Shown here in pieces: positions 32,601 to 35,441 of a stretch of 35,441 bases of DNA. How positions within the stretch are numbered: the first letter of the stretch is position 1; every line of letters begins with the position of its first letter. The notes beneath the pieces were generated by a model, which had not been told where the DNA came from, searched no databases, and was given only the letters and a program-made list of their open reading frames with translations. This DNA is from a virus, in the IMG/VR virus record IMGVR_UViG_3300042894_005807, positions 1 to 35,441 of that record; one strand, 5' to 3'. The position numbers were made by a program, and so were the translations under genes.

Positions 32601-35395
32601 CTGCAAGTTACGTATTGAACGCTGTATCAGCATCATTTGTAACAAGTGCTTCGTTTGCTCAGACTGCCTCTTATGTTCTAAACGCAGTATCAGCATCATT
32701 CGTTACTAGCGCATCTTTCGCTAATACAGCCAGTTATGTATTAAACGCTGTATCTGCTTCTTTTGTAACATCAGCATCTTTCGCTACTACCGCTTCTTAT
32801 GTACTGAATGCTGTAAGCGCATCGTTTGTTACTAGCGCTTCTTTTGCAACTACTGCATCGTTTGTTACTAGCGCTTCTTTTGCCGCTACAGCAAGTTCAG
32901 CCGATAGCTTCTTGGTAAGAAGTGCTCTAACTGCATCTACAGCCTTCATAACCGGATCAAGCAGGTTCGGTAATTTGTTGACTGACAGACATCAATTCAC
33001 AGGCTCGGTAACAATGACCGGAAGCCTATTGGTGAGTGGCAGCGTTAACATCTTCGGTGGAGTTACCGGTAGTCTACTCGGAACGGCATCGTTTGCAAAT
33101 AACGCAACTAGTGCATCGTTTGCCACTACAGCCTCGTTCGTTACTAGTGCGTCATTTGCTACAACAGCTTCATTTGTTACTAGTGCATCGTTTGCATCTA
33201 CTGCAAGTTCTGTAAATCCGCTAAATCAAAACGTAACTATTACAGGATCACTGACTGTAGCTCCTTCTAGTGTAAATGAACTTCAAGTAACTAGTACAGG
33301 AGTAACTATCGGTAATCTTACTACCGACAGACATAATGTAACCGGATCATTTAATATTAGCGGAAGTGCAACAGTAGTAGGACCTCTTACAGCTACTAAC
33401 TTGACCGGTAGTCTATTTGGTACCTCAAGCTGGGCGTTGAATGCAGTAACAGCAAGCTACGTCTTAAACGCAGTATCTTCTTCGTTTGCAACTACAGCAT
33501 CGTTTGCATCTAGTGCTTTGACAGCAAGCTATGTCTTGAATGCAGTATCTTCTTCGTTTGCCACTAGTGCATCGTTTGCTACTACTGCCTCATTCGCTAC
33601 TACTGCTTCTAGAGCAATAAGTGCAGCTACCGCCTCTTACGTACTACAGGCAGTATCTTCTTCGTTTGCAACTACTGCATCCTTCGCCTCATCTGCAACC
33701 AGTGCCTCTTATGTACTAAATGCGATATCGGCATCCTTTGCAGCAACTGCAAGTTCGGCAGATAACTTTGTAATTCGTCAGAATGCTACAGCCTCTAACT
33801 TGCTTGTTAACGGTACACTAACGGCACAAACCCTAGTAGTACAGACTGTTACTTCTTCTGTAAGCTTTATTACTGGTTCTACTAGATTTGGCTCTCTACT
33901 TACCAACACACATCAGTTTACCGGTTCAGTTACAATTACCGGAAGCTTGGCAGTAAATGGTGAAGCTGTAGTTACCACTGGATCTTATAACACATTCTCG
34001 GCATCAATTGCAGGAAGGGCTACCAATCTAGAGGCTACAGCATCTACTCTTACAACAGCGTCTGCTTCATTTGCCCTGGTTTCTAGCAGTTATTCTGCTG
34101 CATCTGGATCTATCAGTACTAGATTGACAACTATTGAAGGAAAGTATTTAACTACAGGATCGAATGCACTGACCGGATCTCAGGTTATCAGTGGATCATT
34201 AAACGTTGTAGGGCCTACTACTATCAATAACCTAACAGGTAGTCTATTTGGTACCTCAAGTTGGGCATTGAATGCAGTAACTGCTTCGTTTGCAACAACG
34301 GCTTCTTTCGTAGCAAATGCCTTTGTACAAAACGGTAATTCATTTGGTACACAAGCCCTATTAGGTACTAATGATGCACAAAACCTAGCACTTGAAACTA
34401 ATGGTACAGTTAGAATGACTATTAGTGGAAGTAATGGTTTTGTAGGTATAGGTACGACTTCCCCTGAATCATTACTTCATATTGCACAATCAAATGCTGG
34501 TGGAAAAGCAATTTTGTATATTGACAACAATGCCACATCTACTTTAAATAATGAAGCAACAATTAAATTTTCTGTTGATGCTGGAGCAAGTGTTACAGTA
34601 GGTGGAGCCGAAATTTCTACAGTAAATGTTAATGCAGGTAATGGTAATGCTGATTTAACATTTAAAACATTTCGGTCTGGAGTAGGTCTTACAGAAAAAA
34701 TGCGTATTGCAAACGATGGTAATGTAGGGATAAACACACAGACACCAGGCTACAAACTAGATACTAGAGACACCTCAACTACTAACGTAATTGTAGCAAG
34801 TTTTGCAAATACTTCTACTGCATCAAATACAACAAAAGCAGCAAGCGTTGCACTTAATCTAACTGACACTGTTGGAACAGGTAAAGAAGTAGCGATATTA
34901 AGGGCATTTACAGATAGCGTAAACGTTCTTTCAGGGGGACTGGCTTTTGACATTCGTAAAACTGATACTACTCCTTCAGAAGCAGTACGTATTACATCAG
35001 CAGGTAATGTTGGTATAAACACTACGACACCAGGAACCACACTTGACGTCAACGGTAACACTACCATCACAGGTTCATTATTCTTATCATCATCCCTCTA
35101 TGCAGCCCAAGGAGGATCAGCAACCGGTAATACGGCTATAGTAACCGTAGCTACAGGATCATATAGAGCAGGATTCTTTGATTACACGATTTCATCAGGA
35201 TCAAATGCAAGAGCAGGTACGGTAATGTCGGTGTGGAATGGTGCAAGCGTACAATTTACCGATAACTCAACCCTTGACATCGGAGATACTTCGGCCGTAA
35301 CCATGAGTGTTGACCTAAGCGGTGCAAACGCAAGACTTCTTGCCGGACCTTCAACAGGAACCTGGACAGTAAAAACAACCTATCGATTAATATAA
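26603..35395 (+). CDS. giant modular repeat tail fibre/adhesin (2930 aa)
   Basis: Modules in order: a WKK docking start (1-70); a C1q/TNF-like beta-sandwich (about 106-265; YNLQFSAQLDKTDSGTDSVD, IWIRKNGIDL); a GTQALLGTND … GFVGINTVSPAYTLDVTGN unit (336-395); a shaft of about 2200 residues; a second GTQALLGTND unit (from 2579) with GIGTTSP, GINTQTP and GINTTTP motifs; and a C-terminal domain ending TWTVKTTYRLI. The shaft is hexapeptide-type repeats ([F/Y]-A-T-[S/T]-A-S) broken by SYVLNAVSASF and GSLFGTSSWALNAVTAS phrases, and holds four 120-residue modules (RQNATASNLLVNGTLTAQTL …) at 557-676, 906-1025, 1823-1942 and 2384-2503. No S74 peptidase or lyase is visible. Probably a trimeric host-binding fibre; Ser, Thr and Ala dominate. 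The reading frame is intact throughout. Confidence 0.9.
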   Translation: MPSWKKLILSGSDASLNSLAVTTNVNAQSFTGSLLGTASFVTASNVYGPFGSNSVISSSFALTASYASFANNGGVTQILAGPNITISPLSGKGQVTISSTGTGSGNFNTATGSYGSFYDTTTQPNPVANIPRSMSFNEIAITNGVSLSGSTNPFNTYIKTENAGVYNLQFSAQLDKTDSGTDSVDIWIRKNGIDLLDTGTTVTLTGNNDKSVAAWNWFVQSAANDYYQIIWSSADTDMRLLAEVSSSVHPGIPSVIATVNRVDQFLSNTGSFNGDFNGAFTGSLFGTASFAIQAATASYAVNATSASFTTTASFAQTASFVPTSSLVNNFFVQGGNSFGTQALLGTNDNQNLAFETSGSTRMFISSSGFVGINTVSPAYTLDVTGNARINSVGARILAVGLAGNNTSAIIGSGAGSAVELGWGNGGAYVTSTGNSTLALQAGTNNNNATGTGNVGIGYNLGSSFLGRLQIKGYTSGSNLITASFYVENQASSASFAVLDDRSVRMYGGSTTSGSALITGSFTLIGNQTITGSSTATGGYTGSLFGTASWAINALTASSADNFVIRQNATASNLLVNGTLTAQTLIVQAVTSSVSFITGSTKFGSLLTNTHQFTGSVTITGSLAVNGEAVVTTGSYNTFSASIAGRATNLEATASTLTTASASFALVSSSYSSASGSLSTRVTTLENASASFASQSGSNSVRLTNLESTASVLTTASASFAAVSASYSTASGSISTRLTTIEGKYLTTGSNVMSGSQAITGSLTVTGSITATQGVTASLFGTSSWALNAVTASFATSASFATTSSFATSASFATTSSFATSASFAISASRATSAATASYVLNAVSASFATTSSFAVSSSFATTASYVLNAVSASFVTSASFATSASLAQTASYVLNAVSASFAATASSADNFLIRQNATASNLLVNGTLTAQTLIVQTVTSSVSFITGSTRFGSLLTNTHQFTGSVTITGSLAVNGEAVVTTSSYNTFSASIAGRATNLESTASTLTTASASFALVSSSYSSASGSLSTRVTTLENASASFASQSGSNSVRLTNLESTASALTTASASFAAVSASYSTASGSLSTRVTNLESTASTLTTASASFAVVSSSYAALSGSFRTGSYTGSFTGTLIGTASWASNATTASYVLNAVSASFATSASFATTASFTLSASFATTASFVTSASFASTASSVNTLNQSVVITNYLTVGTSSLGSTENTLVLGPSPAGGAGEGGQVLLQASGGLYTSASMVDTYQDKFRILRGTNASSDAEFVSVNLHSGQVSFNRYTGSGAFPGSAAASLAVDTSGNVITIAVGGSTTFPYTGSAIISGSLIVTGSIAVSGGITGSLLGTASYADNASTASYVLNAVSASFATTSSFATSASFTTTSSFATSASFAATASSVNQLNQNVIITGSLTVAPSNVNELIVTSTGVTIGNLTTDRHNVTGSFNISSSLSVSGSTILSGSNIITGITNITGSTIISGSLLITGSTAISGSLNVVGAGISGSGIFISQSTRFGGLLTDRHQFTGSVTMTGSLNVTGAGISGSSIFVSQSTRFGGLLTDRHQFTGSVTMTGSLNVTGAGISGSSIFVSQSTRFGGLLTDRHQFTGSVTMTGSLLVSGSTTLSGSNIITGITNITGSTIISSSLLITGSASISGSLNVVGAGISGSLIFISQSSRFGGLLTDRHQFTGSVTMTGSLVMSGSTTLSGSNILTGITNITGSTAVSSSFRVIGIDIVSGSSTITGSLTVTGSINVSAGVTGSLFGTSSFATSASFATTSSFATTASFATSASFATSASFAITASFVTTASYVLNAISASYAATASSADSFLIRQNATASNLLVNGTITAQTLVVQTVTSSVDFVTGSTRFGTLLTNTHQFTGSVTITGSLAVNGEAVVTTGSYNTFSASIAGRATNLETTASTLTTASASFATVSSSYSSASGSISTRLTTIEGKYLTTGSNIISGSQVITGSLVVTGSIVATQGVTASLFGTSSWALNAVTASYVLNAVSASFVTSASFAQTASYVLNAVSASFVTSASFANTASYVLNAVSASFVTSASFATTASYVLNAVSASFVTSASFATTASFVTSASFAATASSADSFLVRSALTASTAFITGSSRFGNLLTDRHQFTGSVTMTGSLLVSGSVNIFGGVTGSLLGTASFANNATSASFATTASFVTSASFATTASFVTSASFASTASSVNPLNQNVTITGSLTVAPSSVNELQVTSTGVTIGNLTTDRHNVTGSFNISGSATVVGPLTATNLTGSLFGTSSWALNAVTASYVLNAVSSSFATTASFASSALTASYVLNAVSSSFATSASFATTASFATTASRAISAATASYVLQAVSSSFATTASFASSATSASYVLNAISASFAATASSADNFVIRQNATASNLLVNGTLTAQTLVVQTVTSSVSFITGSTRFGSLLTNTHQFTGSVTITGSLAVNGEAVVTTGSYNTFSASIAGRATNLEATASTLTTASASFALVSSSYSAASGSISTRLTTIEGKYLTTGSNALTGSQVISGSLNVVGPTTINNLTGSLFGTSSWALNAVTASFATTASFVANAFVQNGNSFGTQALLGTNDAQNLALETNGTVRMTISGSNGFVGIGTTSPESLLHIAQSNAGGKAILYIDNNATSTLNNEATIKFSVDAGASVTVGGAEISTVNVNAGNGNADLTFKTFRSGVGLTEKMRIANDGNVGINTQTPGYKLDTRDTSTTNVIVASFANTSTASNTTKAASVALNLTDTVGTGKEVAILRAFTDSVNVLSGGLAFDIRKTDTTPSEAVRITSAGNVGINTTTPGTTLDVNGNTTITGSLFLSSSLYAAQGGSATGNTAIVTVATGSYRAGFFDYTISSGSNARAGTVMSVWNGASVQFTDNSTLDIGDTSAVTMSVDLSGANARLLAGPSTGTWTVKTTYRLI
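28271..28630 (+). repeat. fibre 120-residue module, copy A
   Basis: Exactly 360 bp, running from SSADNF to SSASGS. Differs from copies B-D mainly at synonymous positions. Confidence 0.85.
28979..29073 (+). repeat. 36-bp tandem repeat in fibre gene
   Basis: Two units (28991-29026 and 29027-29062, one mismatch) with partial copies at both ends. Each 36-bp unit codes two hexapeptides, ASFATT and SSFATS. Confidence 0.8.
29318..29677 (+). repeat. fibre 120-residue module, copy B
   Basis: 360 bp, same protein phrase as copy A with a few residue changes (for example TVTSS for AVTSS) and many third-base changes. Confidence 0.85.
31130..31444 (+). repeat. exact 120-bp tandem repeat in fibre gene
   Basis: 315 bp repeat with period 120 and no mismatch (about 2.6 copies), coding a 40-residue unit around RFGGLLTDRHQFTGSVTMTG. 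A diverged further copy follows near 31560-31690. Confidence 0.95.
32069..32428 (+). repeat. fibre 120-residue module, copy C
   Basis: 360 bp, the most diverged copy at protein level (GTITAQTLVVQ, SVDFVTGS, LETTAST) and heavily recoded at synonymous sites. Confidence 0.85.
33752..34111 (+). repeat. fibre 120-residue module, copy D
   Basis: 360 bp, near-identical in protein to copy A (NLEATASTLTTASASFALVS) with different codons. Confidence 0.85.
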
Positions 35396-35405
35396 AAATT
35401 GACTT

Positions 35406-35441
35406 ATGTATCAAGTACAAATGGAGTTCATTCCAGGCAAT
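35406..35441 (+). CDS. start of next gene, cut by window end
   Basis: An ATG ten bases after the giant fibre stop opens MYQVQMEFIPGN and runs off the window. Only 12 residues are visible, so no function can be given. Close spacing suggests co-transcription with the fibre. Confidence 0.5.
   Translation, partial: MYQVQMEFIPGN

Noticed and set aside
26603-35395. Diversity-generating retroelement target or S74 self-cleaving fibre end
   Set aside because: No reverse transcriptase or template/variable repeat pair with adenine-specific changes is visible, and the C-terminus lacks an S74 peptidase motif.

Overview
The window is a structural (late-gene) segment of a tailed bacteriophage with T4-like head genes. 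All recognisable genes lie on the + strand, and the coding is nearly gapless. The T4-type head set is recognised from protein motifs: large terminase (gp17-like), portal (gp20-like), prohead protease (gp21-like), acidic scaffold (gp22-like), major capsid protein (gp23-like), then neck and tail-completion proteins like gp13, gp14 and gp15. The genome is moderately AT-rich. Most start codons lack a Shine-Dalgarno sequence and follow an A-rich string (…aaaATG). Bacteroidota and their phages typically look like this, so I lean towards a Bacteroidota host, but that is inference.

Layout. (1) 1-7908: a run of ten genes. Most look like head-internal proteins: a short N-terminal peptide ending in an [I/L]-x-E site (T4 capsid-targeting style) joined to small basic, Cys-rich or acidic domains. 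The run includes an ADP-ribosyltransferase-like protein with a zinc-ribbon tail and a GH19 endolysin. It ends at a strong terminator (7916-7940). (2) 7961-8765: a small HxxDGPA-type protein and an acidic capsid-targeted protein. (3) 8783-20381: terminase, portal, five core/internal proteins (one of 43 aa, 14306-14437), protease, another internal protein, scaffold and major capsid protein, closed by a terminator. (4) 20447-20785: a one-gene unit for a probable capsid-decoration protein between two terminators. (5) 20802-24057: PhoH-like ATPase, then neck and tail-completion genes. (6) 24085-35395: three adhesin or fibre genes built from one repeat vocabulary, the last of 2930 aa, plus a small protein. 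Another gene starts at 35406 and runs off the window.

Expression. A box, (C/A)TATTTAT(A/T), occurs in 13 intergenic spots, always on the + strand just upstream of a start codon. It probably is the late promoter. Its sequence is the reverse complement of the T4 late box (TATAAATA), and at four genes it sits only 4-6 nt from the start codon, which would give leaderless mRNAs. The scaffold and giant-fibre genes instead have leaders of about 85-90 nt with hairpins.

How the genes work together. Scaffold, portal, core proteins and capsid protein would assemble a prohead. The protease would cut many of them after [I/L]-x-E sites. Terminase packages DNA with the internal proteins, the neck proteins close the head and join the tail, and the fibres bind the host. 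Small terminase, tail sheath, tail tube and baseplate genes are not in this window. The most novel material is the cohort of modular capsid-targeted proteins with shared peptides, the unusual late-promoter box, and the giant fibre whose 120-residue modules are repeated with recoded codons.
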